Source: Vibrio metoecus (GTDB taxonomy: Bacteria > Pseudomonadota > Gammaproteobacteria > Enterobacterales > Vibrionaceae). From it: 64,000 bases of DNA. Position 1 is the first letter of the stretch. Every line of letters starts with the position of its first letter. The notes below the pieces were generated by a model. It was not told the DNA's origin. It ran no database searches and worked only from the letters and a program-made list of their open reading frames with translations. The DNA lies in contig NZ_CP035686.1 of NCBI RefSeq assembly GCF_009665255.1, positions 372,001 to 436,000 on the forward strand. The letters are read 5' to 3'. The translations under genes were made by a program, and so were the position numbers. This document shows positions 1-8,438 of this stretch, in pieces.

Positions 1-292
1 GCAAGCCGATGCCGCGTTTGCTGAGCGAGTAGCGCAAGCCAAAGCCGAAGGCAAAGTGCTGCGCTATGTGGCGCAAATCGTCGATGGACAGTGCCAAGTG
101 CGAATTGTCGCGGTTGATGAAAACGACCCTATGTTTAAAGTCAAAGAAGGTGAAAACGCGCTGGCTTTCTACAGCCGTTACTATCAGCCAATCCCATTGG
201 TATTGCGTGGTTACGGTGCAGGTTCTGAAGTGACTGCCGCAGGCGTGTTCTCAGATGTGATGCGTACACTCGGTTGGAAATTAGGGGTTTAA
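1..292 (+). CDS. thrA: Bifunctional aspartokinase/homoserine dehydrogenase, C-terminal end (partial)
   Basis: Only the last 97 codons are present; the reading frame is open from base 2 and ends at the TAA at 290-292. The residues (YYQPIPLVLRGYGAGSEVTA, then a short helix to the C-terminus) are the typical end of the homoserine dehydrogenase half of ThrA/MetL. It would reduce aspartate semialdehyde to homoserine in the threonine pathway, in the cytoplasm. Placement directly before thrB and thrC identifies it as the thr-operon copy rather than metL. The N-terminal kinase half and the operon promoter and leader lie outside the window. Confidence 0.93.
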   Translation, partial: QADAAFAERVAQAKAEGKVLRYVAQIVDGQCQVRIVAVDENDPMFKVKEGENALAFYSRYYQPIPLVLRGYGAGSEVTAAGVFSDVMRTLGWKLGV

Positions 293-312
293 TAGAAATG
301 AGTTCAGGTGAC

Positions 313-1269
313 ATGAGTGTTGTGGTGTACGCACCCGCTTCCATTGGTAATGTCAGTGTCGGGTTTGATGTGTTGGGGGCCGCTGTGTCCCCGATTGATG
401 GCACTTTACTCGGCGACCGAGTGAAAGTGGAAACTGGCGCAGAGGCCTTCACACTGAAAACGGCGGGACGATTTGTCGATAAGCTTCCCGCTAATCCGCA
501 AGAAAACATTGTGTATGATTGCTGGCAAGTATTCGCGCGTGAGCTAGAGAAAAAATCGGTGGTACTGAAGCCGCTGACCATGACGCTAGAAAAAAATATG
601 CCGATTGGTTCAGGATTGGGCTCCAGTGCTTGCTCGATTGTGGCGGCATTGGATGCATTGAATCAGTTTCACGCCAGTCCGCTGGATGAAACCGAGCTTC
701 TGGCGCTGATGGGGGAAATGGAAGGCAAGATCTCTGGCAGCATTCATTATGACAACGTCGCACCTTGCTATTTAGGTGGCGTGCAGTTGATGCTCGAAGA
801 ACTCGGTATCATTAGTCAATCCGTGCCGAGTTTTGATGACTGGTATTGGGTGATGGCCTATCCGGGGATCAAAGTGTCCACGGCGGAAGCGCGTGCCATT
901 TTGCCTGCGCAATATCGCCGCCAAGATATTGTGGCGCATGGCCGCTATCTGGCAGGATTTATTCACGCTTGCCATACTCAGCAGCCTGAATTAGCTGCAA
1001 AAATGATCAAAGACGTGATTGCCGAACCCTATCGTGAGAAACTGCTGCCGGGTTTTGCCAAAGCACGCAGCTACGCCGCTTCGGCTGGCGCACTGGCAAC
1101 TGGCATTTCGGGCAGTGGTCCGACTCTGTTTAGTGTGTGTAAAGAGCAAGCGGTGGCTGAACGTGTAGCACGTTGGCTTGAGCAAAACTATGTCCAAAAT
1201 GAAGAAGGATTCGTCCACATTTGTCGCCTAGACAAGCAAGGTTCGAAAGTAACAGGAAGTGAGCTATGA
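313..1269 (+). CDS. thrB: Homoserine kinase
   Basis: Phosphorylates homoserine to O-phosphohomoserine, the second-last step to threonine (GHMP kinase family). The protein opens with VVYAPASIGNVSVGFDVLGA, the conserved family N-terminus, and carries the ATP loop PIGSGLGSSACS near residue 93 and a C-terminal GISGSGPTLF glycine-rich motif. The start at 313 gives 318 residues, the usual size; an in-frame ATG at 298 would add five residues and cannot be excluded. An AGGTG-like Shine-Dalgarno lies just before 313. It follows thrA by 20 bases and overlaps thrC by four bases (ATGA), so the three genes are one translationally coupled operon. Confidence 0.95.
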   Translation: MSVVVYAPASIGNVSVGFDVLGAAVSPIDGTLLGDRVKVETGAEAFTLKTAGRFVDKLPANPQENIVYDCWQVFARELEKKSVVLKPLTMTLEKNMPIGSGLGSSACSIVAALDALNQFHASPLDETELLALMGEMEGKISGSIHYDNVAPCYLGGVQLMLEELGIISQSVPSFDDWYWVMAYPGIKVSTAEARAILPAQYRRQDIVAHGRYLAGFIHACHTQQPELAAKMIKDVIAEPYREKLLPGFAKARSYAASAGALATGISGSGPTLFSVCKEQAVAERVARWLEQNYVQNEEGFVHICRLDKQGSKVTGSEL

Positions 1270-2546
1270 AGCTGTACAACATAAAAGAAAATGATGAACA
1301 AGTCTCCTTTGGCCAAGCCGTTCGCCAAGGGTTAGGTCGCAACCAAGGCCTATTCTTTCCGGCAGAGTTGCCGAAGTTTGATGATATTGATGCGCTATTG
1401 GCCGAAGATTTTGTTTCTCGTAGCAGCAAGATTTTATCGGTGTTGATTGGCGATGAACTCCCAGCGGATAAAGTTCGCGCTATGGTGGATTCCGCCTTTC
1501 AATTCGCAGCACCGATTGCCAAAGTGAAAGAGGGGGTTTACGCGCTCGAATTGTTCCACGGCCCAACGCTCGCGTTTAAAGATTTTGGTGGCCGCTTTAT
1601 GGCCCAGTCTCTGGCAGCGGTCTCGAACGGCGGAAAAATCACGATTTTGACGGCGACATCGGGTGATACTGGTGCTGCTGTCGCGCATGCTTTTTATGGC
1701 ATGCCAGACATTAATGTGGTGATCCTTTATCCGAAAGGAAAAATCAGCCCGCTGCAAGAGAAGCTGTTCTGCACATTAGGTAAAAACATTCATACTGTGG
1801 CGATCAATGGTGATTTTGATGCTTGCCAAGCACTAGTGAAACAAGCGTTTGATGACGCAGAGCTGCGCCAACAGATAGGTTTGAACTCTGCCAACTCAAT
1901 TAACATCAGCCGTTTGATGGCGCAAATCTGTTACTACTTTGAAGCCGCTGCGCAGATGAGCAAAGCCGAGCGTGAAAATCTGGTGATTTCAGTGCCTAGT
2001 GGTAACTTTGGTAACTTAACCGCGGGGCTGTTAGCCAAAGCACTGGGTTTACCGGTGAAACGCTTTATTGCGGCAACCAATGCCAATGATACAGTGCCAC
2101 GCTACTTGGAAACGGGACGTTGGGAACCAAAACCCACGGTAGCGACAACATCAAATGCGATGGATGTGAGTCAACCGAACAACTGGCTGCGTATCGAAGA
2201 GCTCTGCCAACGTATGGGATGGGGCTTAGAAACGCTAGGCAAAGGCGCTGTTTCTGACGAGGAAAGTGCACAAGCAGTACAAGAACTTTATGATCTTGGC
2301 TACTTGTGTGAGCCGCATGGTTCGATTGCTTACCGTGTATTGGAAGAGCAGCGTCAGCCGCAAGAAACGGGGCTGTTCTTATGTACCGCGCATCCCGCCA
2401 AATTCAAAGAAGTGGTAGATGACATTTTAGGTACAGATATTGATCTGCCTGCGCCATTAGCAAAACATGCGGCGATGGAGTTGCTCTCACAAGAACTGAA
2501 TGCCGATTTCGCAGCGCTGCGTACGTTACTGGTGAATGTGAAATAA
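1266..2546 (+). CDS. thrC: Threonine synthase
   Basis: Converts O-phosphohomoserine to threonine with PLP, ending the pathway begun by thrA and thrB. The 426-residue protein has the PLP-lysine motif GPTLAFKDFGGRF with Lys at residue 105, the TATSGDTGAAVAHA phosphate-binding segment and SVPSGNFGNLTAG further on. It starts inside the thrB stop (ATGA overlap). A strong hairpin terminator follows 30 bases after the stop, so the operon ends here. Length and motifs are complete. Confidence 0.96.
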   Translation: MKLYNIKENDEQVSFGQAVRQGLGRNQGLFFPAELPKFDDIDALLAEDFVSRSSKILSVLIGDELPADKVRAMVDSAFQFAAPIAKVKEGVYALELFHGPTLAFKDFGGRFMAQSLAAVSNGGKITILTATSGDTGAAVAHAFYGMPDINVVILYPKGKISPLQEKLFCTLGKNIHTVAINGDFDACQALVKQAFDDAELRQQIGLNSANSINISRLMAQICYYFEAAAQMSKAERENLVISVPSGNFGNLTAGLLAKALGLPVKRFIAATNANDTVPRYLETGRWEPKPTVATTSNAMDVSQPNNWLRIEELCQRMGWGLETLGKGAVSDEESAQAVQELYDLGYLCEPHGSIAYRVLEEQRQPQETGLFLCTAHPAKFKEVVDDILGTDIDLPAPLAKHAAMELLSQELNADFAALRTLLVNVK

Positions 2547-2576
2547 TCCGCGGATTTGAGAAAACGAAGATAATAA

Positions 2577-2603
2577 AAAACGGTGCTCATTGAGCACCGT
2601 TTT
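2577..2603. terminator. Bidirectional terminator between thrC and grcA
   Basis: AAAACGGTGCTCA and TGAGCACCGTTTT form a perfect 13-bp stem with a minimal loop. A- and T-tracts on both sides allow it to end thrC on the plus strand and grcA on the minus strand, which converge here. Confidence 0.9.
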
Positions 2604-2625
2604 AGTATGAATTCTTTACTGATGA

Positions 2626-3003
2626 CTATAGAGATTCAGTGAAAGTACGCGCGATAACGTCGCGTTGTTGCTCTGTAGTCAGAGAGTTGAAACGCACAGC
2701 GTATCCAGAAACACGAATAGTCAGTTGTGGGTATTTTTCTGGATGCGCAACGGCATCTTCCAGAGTTTCACGCTTCAGTACGTTCACGTTCAGGTGTTGA
2801 CCACCTTCGATGCGTGGTGCCGCTTCGATAGCCACTTCACGGCTTTCGAATTGACCAAGATCGTTGATGCTAACCACTTGATCAGCTTCAAAGCCATTCA
2901 GCGCAGCAACACAGCGTGCTTCATTCTTTTCGCTGTCCAGCAACCAGATAGAGTTCAGTAGGTCGTCGTTAGCAGCTTTAGTGATTTGGATACCTTGGAT
3001 CAT
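2626..3003 (-). CDS. grcA: Autonomous glycyl radical cofactor GrcA (YfiD)
   Basis: A 125-residue spare-part protein matching the C-terminal domain of pyruvate formate-lyase. In the known family it is activated to a glycyl radical and restores PFL that has been cleaved by oxygen. The radical loop RVSGYAVRFN lies about 25 residues from the C-terminus. The ATG at 3003 follows AGGAGAAAGC, a strong ribosome site. The upstream 340 bp is AT-rich and carries two FNR-type boxes and a TATAAT hexamer, consistent with anaerobic induction. Monocistronic, ending at the shared terminator with thrC. Confidence 0.95.
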   Translation of the reverse strand: MIQGIQITKAANDDLLNSIWLLDSEKNEARCVAALNGFEADQVVSINDLGQFESREVAIEAAPRIEGGQHLNVNVLKRETLEDAVAHPEKYPQLTIRVSGYAVRFNSLTTEQQRDVIARTFTESL

Positions 3004-3348
3004 TGCTTTCTCCTAGTCCACATCAAGTGGCGTTATTGGTGTTAATTTTCATATCTTGTTGAGCTGGCTATTATATAGCAAATATCCATACATCTGATAT
3101 TGATTTAAGTCAAATTACAACAAAAAACCATTTTAATACTAAGGTTTGATTTTTGATTTGTATCAATAAATGCTTTAAAAACAATGGTAACTAAGTTTAT
3201 TTTAAATAATAAAAAATAGTTAAGTTATATTTTGTTGTAATTTTACTACAAAATTGTAACCCGACTTGACCCGTGCCAGAGAAAATCAGAAAGTTAGCGC
3301 TGTGAACTGAAAGTCCGAAGTCATTTAGCAACAATAAGAAGTCGTGTT
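3004..3348 (-). promoter_or_regulatory. grcA promoter region with two FNR-type boxes
   Basis: This 345-base gap has no gene. Read on the minus strand it contains a perfect TATAAT at 3075-3070, an FNR-like box TTGAT-N4-GTCAA at 3100-3113 (one mismatch to TTGAT-N4-ATCAA) and a perfect FNR box TTGAT-N4-ATCAA at 3153-3166. The box centres are 53 bp apart. With a start site near 3063-3065 the near box is centred at about -42, a class II activator position. The rest is AT-rich; the far end presumably carries the nfo promoter, which I cannot place. Confidence 0.75.
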
Positions 3349-4203
3349 ATGTATGAGAAGTTAATTGGGGCGCATGTTTCGGCCTCCGGTGGTGTTGAAC
3401 TCGCGCCAGTTAGAGCGCGCGAAATCGGGGCGAATGCGTTTGCTCTCTTCACCAAAAACCAGCGCCAATGGGCGGCTAAGCCACTTGAAGCGAGCAGCAT
3501 TCGTGCTTTCAAAGCCAATTGTAAAAAATGGGGATTTGGCAGTGAGGCGATTTTGCCACACGACTCTTATCTCATTAATTTAGGGGCTCCTGAGCCAGAG
3601 AAGCTCGACAAATCGCGAGCCGCTTTTGTTGATGAAATGCTGCGTTGTGATCAGTTAGGGTTAACTTTGCTTAACTTTCATCCCGGTAGTCATTTGCAGC
3701 AGGTCTCTGAAGAGGCGTGTTTAGCGACAATTGCCGAGTCAATTAATCTCGCACATCGTCAAGTACCGAATGTGATTGCGGTGATTGAAAATACCGCAGG
3801 ACAGGGGAGTAACTTAGGTTGGCGTTTTGAGCATCTGGCGGCAATTATTGACCAAGTTGAGGATAAAGAACGGGTTGGAGTTTGCCTAGATACTTGCCAC
3901 ACCTTTGCCGCAGGGTATGACTTGCGTACGAAAGCAGCATGCGATGAGACTTTTGCTGAGTTTGAGCGAGTGGTCGGGATGCACTATTTGCGCGCAATGC
4001 ACGTCAATGATTCAAAAGGCAAACTGGCTAGCCGCGTTGACCGTCACCATTCCTTAGGTATGGGAGAGATTGGCTGGGAGTGTTTTGAATATATTGCTAA
4101 AGATGCACGATTTAATGGTATCCCACTGATTCTAGAAACGATTGACCCTGATATCTGGGCGACAGAGATCGCAACACTGCGCCAATTTTCTGAGGAAAAG
4201 TAA
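3349..4203 (+). CDS. nfo: Endonuclease IV (AP endonuclease)
   Basis: Zinc-dependent AP endonuclease of base-excision repair, cutting 5' of abasic sites. The 284-residue TIM-barrel protein shows the family metal-binding blocks in order: GAHVSASGG, LNFHPGSHL, VIENTAGQGSNLGW, CLDTCHTFAAGYD, HVNDSK, DRHHSLGMGEIGW and LETIDP. It starts at an ATG close to the end of the grcA control region and reads away from grcA. The neighbour ung, 376 bases downstream, also handles damaged bases (uracil), so the two form a small base-excision repair neighbourhood, though separate promoters and a terminator divide them. Confidence 0.95.
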   Translation: MYEKLIGAHVSASGGVELAPVRAREIGANAFALFTKNQRQWAAKPLEASSIRAFKANCKKWGFGSEAILPHDSYLINLGAPEPEKLDKSRAAFVDEMLRCDQLGLTLLNFHPGSHLQQVSEEACLATIAESINLAHRQVPNVIAVIENTAGQGSNLGWRFEHLAAIIDQVEDKERVGVCLDTCHTFAAGYDLRTKAACDETFAEFERVVGMHYLRAMHVNDSKGKLASRVDRHHSLGMGEIGWECFEYIAKDARFNGIPLILETIDPDIWATEIATLRQFSEEK

Positions 4204-4280
4204 AAATAATCGGCGTGTTTCACAGATTTGGCATCTTTTTTTCATCATGCTCATGTCAGCGTTGTAAGAAGGATGCCGCT

Positions 4281-4403
4281 ATGAACACATTTGCTCCGCC
4301 AGCTTCTCCCAGTTCCAGACCTGCCGCTCGCCGTCCTGTGCCTAATCGGCATGTCAACGGACAGGGGCATAACCGCGCTCCACAGCCGACAAAGCCTCAT
4401 TAA
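4281..4403 (+). CDS. Possible 40-aa Pro/Arg/Ser-rich small protein
   Basis: An ATG at 4281 follows AGAAGGATG, a plausible ribosome site, and encodes 40 residues rich in Pro, Ala, Arg and Ser with no cysteine or hydrophobic segment. I do not recognise it. It lies between nfo and a terminator, so it could be a small gene in the nfo transcript. The low complexity also fits chance translation of an untranslated region. Conservation in other vibrios would decide. Confidence 0.3.
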   Translation: MNTFAPPASPSSRPAARRPVPNRHVNGQGHNRAPQPTKPH

Positions 4404-4439
4404 GAAACGTTTGTCGTCTCTATCGTTCTAAAGTTTTTG

Positions 4440-4470
4440 CCGTCAGGGGGCGTAAGTACCCTGACGGTTT
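4440..4470 (+). terminator. Terminator downstream of nfo
   Basis: CCGTCAGGG and CCCTGACGG form a perfect 9-bp GC-rich stem with a 10-base loop, followed by TTTGT. It closes the nfo transcript, including the small frame at 4281 if real. The gap 4204-4579 therefore holds this hairpin, the possible small gene and the ung promoter. Confidence 0.75.
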
Positions 4471-4516
4471 GTCCATTTGTTCAAAGGGTCGGTTGAATAA
4501 AGCGATGGTGCCATGC

Positions 4517-4545
4517 TTGGCAACTTCTTGTGGTTTGTGTATACA
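4517..4545 (+). promoter_or_regulatory. Predicted sigma70 promoter of ung
   Basis: TTGGCA at 4517-4522 (five of six matches to TTGACA), a 17-base spacer, and TATACA at 4540-4545. The predicted start is about 30 bases before the ung ATG. Confidence 0.55.
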
Positions 4546-4579
4546 ATACCGCGCTAGAAAATAGATTTAAGGTACTGAT

Positions 4580-5260
4580 ATGTCGCAATCACTGACTTGG
4601 CATGATGTCATCGGGAATGAAAAGCAGCAGGATTACTTTCAACAAACGCTACAATTTGTTGAAAGCCAGCGTCAATCCGGAAAAGTTATTTATCCCCCGG
4701 CGAAAGAGGTGTTTAACGCTTTTCGTTTTACTGAATTCTGCGATGTCAAAGTGGTGATCTTGGGGCAAGATCCTTATCATGGCCCGAACCAGGCTCATGG
4801 GCTGTGTTTCTCAGTTTTGCCCGGTGTCAAAACACCCCCTTCGTTAGTCAACATTTATAAAGAGTTGGCGCAAGATATTCCTGGATTTCAAATTCCCTCT
4901 CATGGCTACCTACAAAGTTGGGCACAACAAGGCGTATTGTTACTGAATGCCGTACTGACCGTTGAGCAAGGGATGGCGCATTCGCATGCCAATACAGGAT
5001 GGGAAACATTTACCGATCGCGTGATTGATGCACTAAATCAACATCGTAGCGGTTTGGTTTTTTTACTGTGGGGCTCTCATGCACAGAAAAAGGGACGCAT
5101 GATTGATCGCCAGCGTCATCATGTATTAATGGCGCCACATCCTTCGCCACTTTCTGCTCATCGTGGCTTTTTGGGTTGCCAACATTTCTCTCAAACCAAT
5201 CAACTGCTGCAAGCGCAAGGAATCTCTCCAATTAATTGGCAGCCCCAGCTCGAATCTTAA
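4580..5260 (+). CDS. ung: Uracil-DNA glycosylase
   Basis: Removes uracil from DNA, the first step of base-excision repair. The 226-residue protein contains the catalytic water-activating motif GQDPYHGPNQAHGL, LLLNAVLTVEQG and the DNA-intercalation/His loop HPSPLSAHRG. Length is normal for family-1 Ung. The ATG at 4580 follows a short AAGGTA ribosome site and lies about 35 bases beyond a good promoter. Confidence 0.97.
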   Translation: MSQSLTWHDVIGNEKQQDYFQQTLQFVESQRQSGKVIYPPAKEVFNAFRFTEFCDVKVVILGQDPYHGPNQAHGLCFSVLPGVKTPPSLVNIYKELAQDIPGFQIPSHGYLQSWAQQGVLLLNAVLTVEQGMAHSHANTGWETFTDRVIDALNQHRSGLVFLLWGSHAQKKGRMIDRQRHHVLMAPHPSPLSAHRGFLGCQHFSQTNQLLQAQGISPINWQPQLES

Positions 5261-5345
5261 TTCAATTGGCGTTTTTTCGACCAGTTTCAAAGCCGGTATA
5301 TCAATCCTTATGTACACTTTAAGTCAGTACAGTATGGAGATTGAT

Positions 5346-5900
5346 ATGATGATGATGGAACGAATTCGCCGCGAGCACAGCTATATGGTGCGTTTGTTGT
5401 CGATTTTACGCCATAAATTGGAGCTGGTGAAAAACGAACAACCGATTAACTACAGTTTATTGAAAGAGATCGTTGACTACTTAGCGAGTCATTCGGAGAA
5501 GGTGCACCATCCAAAAGAGGATATTCTCTATCGTCACTATATGAAGTGCTATGGTGATGAGAAAGTCGTCGCTAATCTTGAGCTGGAACATCAAACGCTG
5601 GCTCAAACTACTCATCATTTTCTTGAAATTATGGAGATGATTTTAAACGATGCAGTGGTGCCTCAGGATGTCTTTATTGAACAGCTCGAAACGTTCTTAC
5701 AAGGCCAAAAAAGCCATTTAGAGTTGGAAGAGCAGTCGATTTTACCTCTGATTAATCAAACCTTTGTCTTGGAAGACTGGCAGAGCGTTGAAGCGCAATG
5801 GCAGGATAACGATGATGACCCTGTTTTTGGTGAAACAATCGCTGAACGTTATGCCCATTTAGCAAGACGAGTACGTAAAAGTGAAAACGAATACACCTGA
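5346..5900 (+). CDS. Hemerythrin-like (HHE cation-binding) domain protein
   Basis: A 184-residue helical protein with the spaced His/Glu pattern of the hemerythrin HHE family: REHSYM near the N-terminus, HSEKVHHPKED, LELEHQTL and QKSHLELEEQSILP. These are likely ligands of a di-iron centre for oxygen or NO sensing or iron handling; the exact role is unknown. Four consecutive in-frame ATGs lie at 5346-5357. I chose 5346 because GGAG sits six bases before it; the ATG at 5334 would add four residues. It lies 85 bases after ung and ends at a strong terminator. There is no transmembrane segment. Confidence 0.85.
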   Translation: MMMMERIRREHSYMVRLLSILRHKLELVKNEQPINYSLLKEIVDYLASHSEKVHHPKEDILYRHYMKCYGDEKVVANLELEHQTLAQTTHHFLEIMEMILNDAVVPQDVFIEQLETFLQGQKSHLELEEQSILPLINQTFVLEDWQSVEAQWQDNDDDPVFGETIAERYAHLARRVRKSENEYT

Positions 5901-5930
5901 CTTGAGGTGTGAGTTTTCGAGATAGGTAAA

Positions 5931-5965
5931 AATAATAAAGGCACGTGATACGTGCCTTTATTATT
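5931..5965. terminator. Bidirectional terminator
   Basis: AATAATAAAGGCACG and CGTGCCTTTATTATT form a perfect 15-bp stem around TGATA. It separates the convergent hemerythrin-like gene and the DUF3545 gene. Confidence 0.9.
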
Positions 5966-5972
5966 CAATTCT

Positions 5973-6152
5973 TCAGATTTTGATGCTATCTAAATCAAGA
6001 CACACATCCATTTCCAATAACTCTTTTTCTAGCCGTTTACGATCTCGAATCGCTTCGATTTCGCGCCACATACGTTTTACTGGTTTTGAACGACTAGTAC
6101 GAATTTTGGAGATTTCCATTTCCAACAGCTCATCAAAGTGCAGTTCGTCCAT
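5973..6152 (-). CDS. DUF3545 family small protein
   Basis: A 59-residue charged protein whose core KPVKRMWREIEAIRDRKRLE matches what I remember of DUF3545, a gammaproteobacterial family of unknown function. The start at 6152 is chosen because GAGG stands six bases before that ATG and the product then has the family's usual size; upstream in-frame codons reach 6206. It is predicted mostly helical with no membrane segment and ends at the shared terminator. Confidence 0.75.
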   Translation of the reverse strand: MDELHFDELLEMEISKIRTSRSKPVKRMWREIEAIRDRKRLEKELLEMDVCLDLDSIKI

Positions 6153-6708
6153 AAGTAGCCTCATTATTGTTGTCATCATTCCTTGAGTGCTCTCTAAATA
6201 GCACACCTTGGCGAAGCGTAACTATGATTTGTTTCTCATTTGTTTCGTTTTAATGAAGCTTTAATGAGCTTTTGAATAGAATTTCACATTTTTGACCCGC
6301 TGTTATCGATGAAAAACCAAACAAAAAACTCAGGCAAACGATTAAATTGCACATTTACCTATGTTGCTAGAATGTTGATTTTCGCGTTAAGAGGACTGTT
6401 GGTGAGTGTTTTTTGTTCGAACGATCGCAAAATATAACGTTATTCTGACAAAAATTGCTTGCCTGAACAGGGATGTTGCTATTCCCAAGGGGTGAGATTC
6501 TGTTTATGCAATAAAGAGTTTGTGGTGAATAAATGCGCCGAATTGTAAGTTGTTTGTTTTGTTTTTGTTTTTCAATTATGTCTATTTTGATTTAAATGAT
6601 GTTGCGCGAACGTAACTTTAAGGTGAAAAATAACATTTTAATGCAATTGTTATCATATTGATTTTTGTCCGGTGAGATTGCATTATCCGCCCGTCAAAAA
6701 ATAGGCTG
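6153..6708. other. Long AT-rich intergenic region
   Basis: No convincing gene on either strand. It presumably carries the divergent promoters of the DUF3545 gene and of the AGCS transporter. I see several A/T tracts but no confident operator. The part closest to the transporter is described separately as a structured leader. Confidence 0.6.
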
Positions 6709-6844
6709 GGTGCTGTTTGAGGCCTTTCCTGCTCGATAGCACCAAGACATACACGGCAAAAACATAATCTCAATACCGTATCCGTGTAACAGAAACTCTT
6801 ACTCATCGGGGTAAGAGCAGCTCATCACTCAATGCGAGGTTCCC
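6709..6844 (+). promoter_or_regulatory. Candidate structured mRNA leader before the AGCS transporter
   Basis: Three consecutive hairpins precede the coding sequence: GGTGCT/AGCACC (6709-6743), ACACGG/CCGTGT (6751-6787) and CTCTTAC/GTAAGAG (6796-6817). The ribosome site GAGG follows about 20 bases after the last. Amino-acid symporters of this family are known to sit behind glycine riboswitches in vibrios, but I do not see the glycine aptamer core here. No clear U-run follows the last hairpin, so control, if any, would more likely be translational. This is a prediction from visible stems only. Confidence 0.4.
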
Positions 6845-8275
6845 GTGACAGACTTAATTAATTTAATGAACGACCTACTATGGGGTTCCATTCTGGTTTA
6901 CCTATTGGTTGGGGTCGGTATCTACTTCACTCTACGATTGGGCTTTATCCAATTTCGCCATTTCACTCATACTTTCACCGTTCTTAAAAATAGCCGTAAA
7001 GCCGATAATGCGGGAATCTCTTCTTTCCAAGCGTTATGTACCAGCTTGGCAGCTCGTGTAGGTACCGGCAATATGGCTGGTGTAGCGGTTGCATTAACGG
7101 CGGGTGGTCCTGGTGCCATTTTCTGGATGTGGCTGATTGCGATGCTCGGTATGGCGACTTCTTTTGCGGAAAGTACGCTGGCTCAACTGTACAAAACCCG
7201 TGATAAAGATGGTAACTATCGTGGTGGTCCTGCGTACTATATGGAAAAAGGCCTAGGGATGCGTTGGATGGGGGTGCTGTTCTCTATCTTCCTGATCATT
7301 GCCTTTGGTCTAGTGTTTAACGCAGTGCAAGCCAACTCCATCACCAACGCGATGAAAACAGCGTTTGGCTTTGAGCCGATGGTGATCGGTGTCGGCATCG
7401 TGTTGCTGACCGCATTCGTTATTTTTGGTGGTATTCGTAAAATTGCCCGTACGGCTGAGCTGATTGTGCCTTTTATGGCGTTTGCTTACCTTGCGATTGC
7501 CCTGTTTGTTGTGCTGATGAACTATGAAAAAGTTCCCGATGCGATTAGCCTGATTTTCAAAAGCGCCTTCGGTTTACAAGAAGCGGCAGCGGGTGGTTTG
7601 GGTTATGCGATTGCACAAGCGATGATCAACGGTGTGAAGCGTGGCTTGTTCTCAAACGAAGCGGGTATGGGTTCTGCACCGAATGCCGCAGCTTCTGCAA
7701 CGCCATATCCACCACACCCAGCTTCACAGGGTTACGTTCAGATGTTGGGGGTATTTATTGATACCATCGTTATCTGTACTGCCACTGTGGCGATTATTCT
7801 GATGTCGGGCGAATACGTGCCTCATGGTGAGCTAACAGGGATTGAATTGACTCAGCGTGCCTTAAGTTCACAAGTGGGTGAGTGGGGAAGTATCTTCATC
7901 GCGTTTGCGATCTTCTTCTTCGCGTTCACTTCAATTATTGCGAACTATTCATACGCAGAAACTAACCTGATTTTCCTTGAGCACAATAACAAAAAAGGCT
8001 TAGTGCTGTTCCGTTTGGTGTTTTTAGGCATGGTGATGTTTGGTTCATTAGCGACCTTGCCTACCGTATGGGCGATGGCGGATGTCTCGATGGGCTTAAT
8101 GGCGATTGTGAACCTTGTGGCGATTCTACTGCTCTCAGGTATCGTGATTAAGTTGGCTAAAGATTACAACCGCCAATTGGATGCGGGCAAAGTCCCGACT
8201 TTCGATGCCAATGATTATCCAGAGCTGAAATCTCAACTTGAAGATGGTATTTGGGATAACAATAAAGCGTCATAG
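6845..8275 (+). CDS. AGCS-family sodium:alanine/glycine symporter
   Basis: A 476-residue inner-membrane protein of the alanine-or-glycine:cation symporter family, which imports small neutral amino acids with sodium. It has about ten hydrophobic segments and the family blocks ARVGTGNMAGVAVALTAGGP, ATSFAESTLAQLYK, GGPAYYMEKGLG and LFSNEAGMGSAPNAAA. The start is GTG at 6845, five bases after GAGG. Monocistronic: a long untranslated leader precedes it and a strong terminator follows. Whether alanine, glycine or another amino acid is preferred cannot be read from the sequence. Confidence 0.92.
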   Translation: MTDLINLMNDLLWGSILVYLLVGVGIYFTLRLGFIQFRHFTHTFTVLKNSRKADNAGISSFQALCTSLAARVGTGNMAGVAVALTAGGPGAIFWMWLIAMLGMATSFAESTLAQLYKTRDKDGNYRGGPAYYMEKGLGMRWMGVLFSIFLIIAFGLVFNAVQANSITNAMKTAFGFEPMVIGVGIVLLTAFVIFGGIRKIARTAELIVPFMAFAYLAIALFVVLMNYEKVPDAISLIFKSAFGLQEAAAGGLGYAIAQAMINGVKRGLFSNEAGMGSAPNAAASATPYPPHPASQGYVQMLGVFIDTIVICTATVAIILMSGEYVPHGELTGIELTQRALSSQVGEWGSIFIAFAIFFFAFTSIIANYSYAETNLIFLEHNNKKGLVLFRLVFLGMVMFGSLATLPTVWAMADVSMGLMAIVNLVAILLLSGIVIKLAKDYNRQLDAGKVPTFDANDYPELKSQLEDGIWDNNKAS

Positions 8276-8296
8276 AAATTACCGATGCTAGAAATT

Positions 8297-8330
8297 GAAA
8301 AAGCCATGCAGACACTGCATGGCTTTTTTT
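8297..8330 (+). terminator. Terminator of the AGCS symporter gene
   Basis: AAAAAGCCATGCA and TGCATGGCTTTTT form a 13-bp stem with a five-base loop, followed by further Ts. A textbook intrinsic terminator. Confidence 0.92.
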
Positions 8331-8357
8331 GTACCCTAGCTAACATCATCTTATAAA

Positions 8358-8409
8358 TATCTCTATCACTTGGAGTTGCTGTCAGTACTCTTGCTTCAAG
8401 TCGGTTAGG
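8358..8409. repeat. Possible decayed ERIC remnant
   Basis: ACTTGGAGTTGC followed after 11 bases by TTGCTTCAAGT resembles the two outer arms of the full ERIC elements in this window (reverse orientation) with the middle lost. The match is short and may be chance. Confidence 0.25.
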
Positions 8410-8438
8410 AACTTGCTCAACAAAAGATAGGAATTAGT

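Noticed and set aside
6661..6844. Glycine riboswitch before the AGCS symporter
   Set aside because: The expected tandem aptamer core motifs are not visible; only generic stems are. Kept as a structured leader of unknown type.
8276..8438. Small gene between the AGCS symporter and yaaA
   Set aside because: Only a terminator and a possible ERIC remnant are present; no frame with start and ribosome site.
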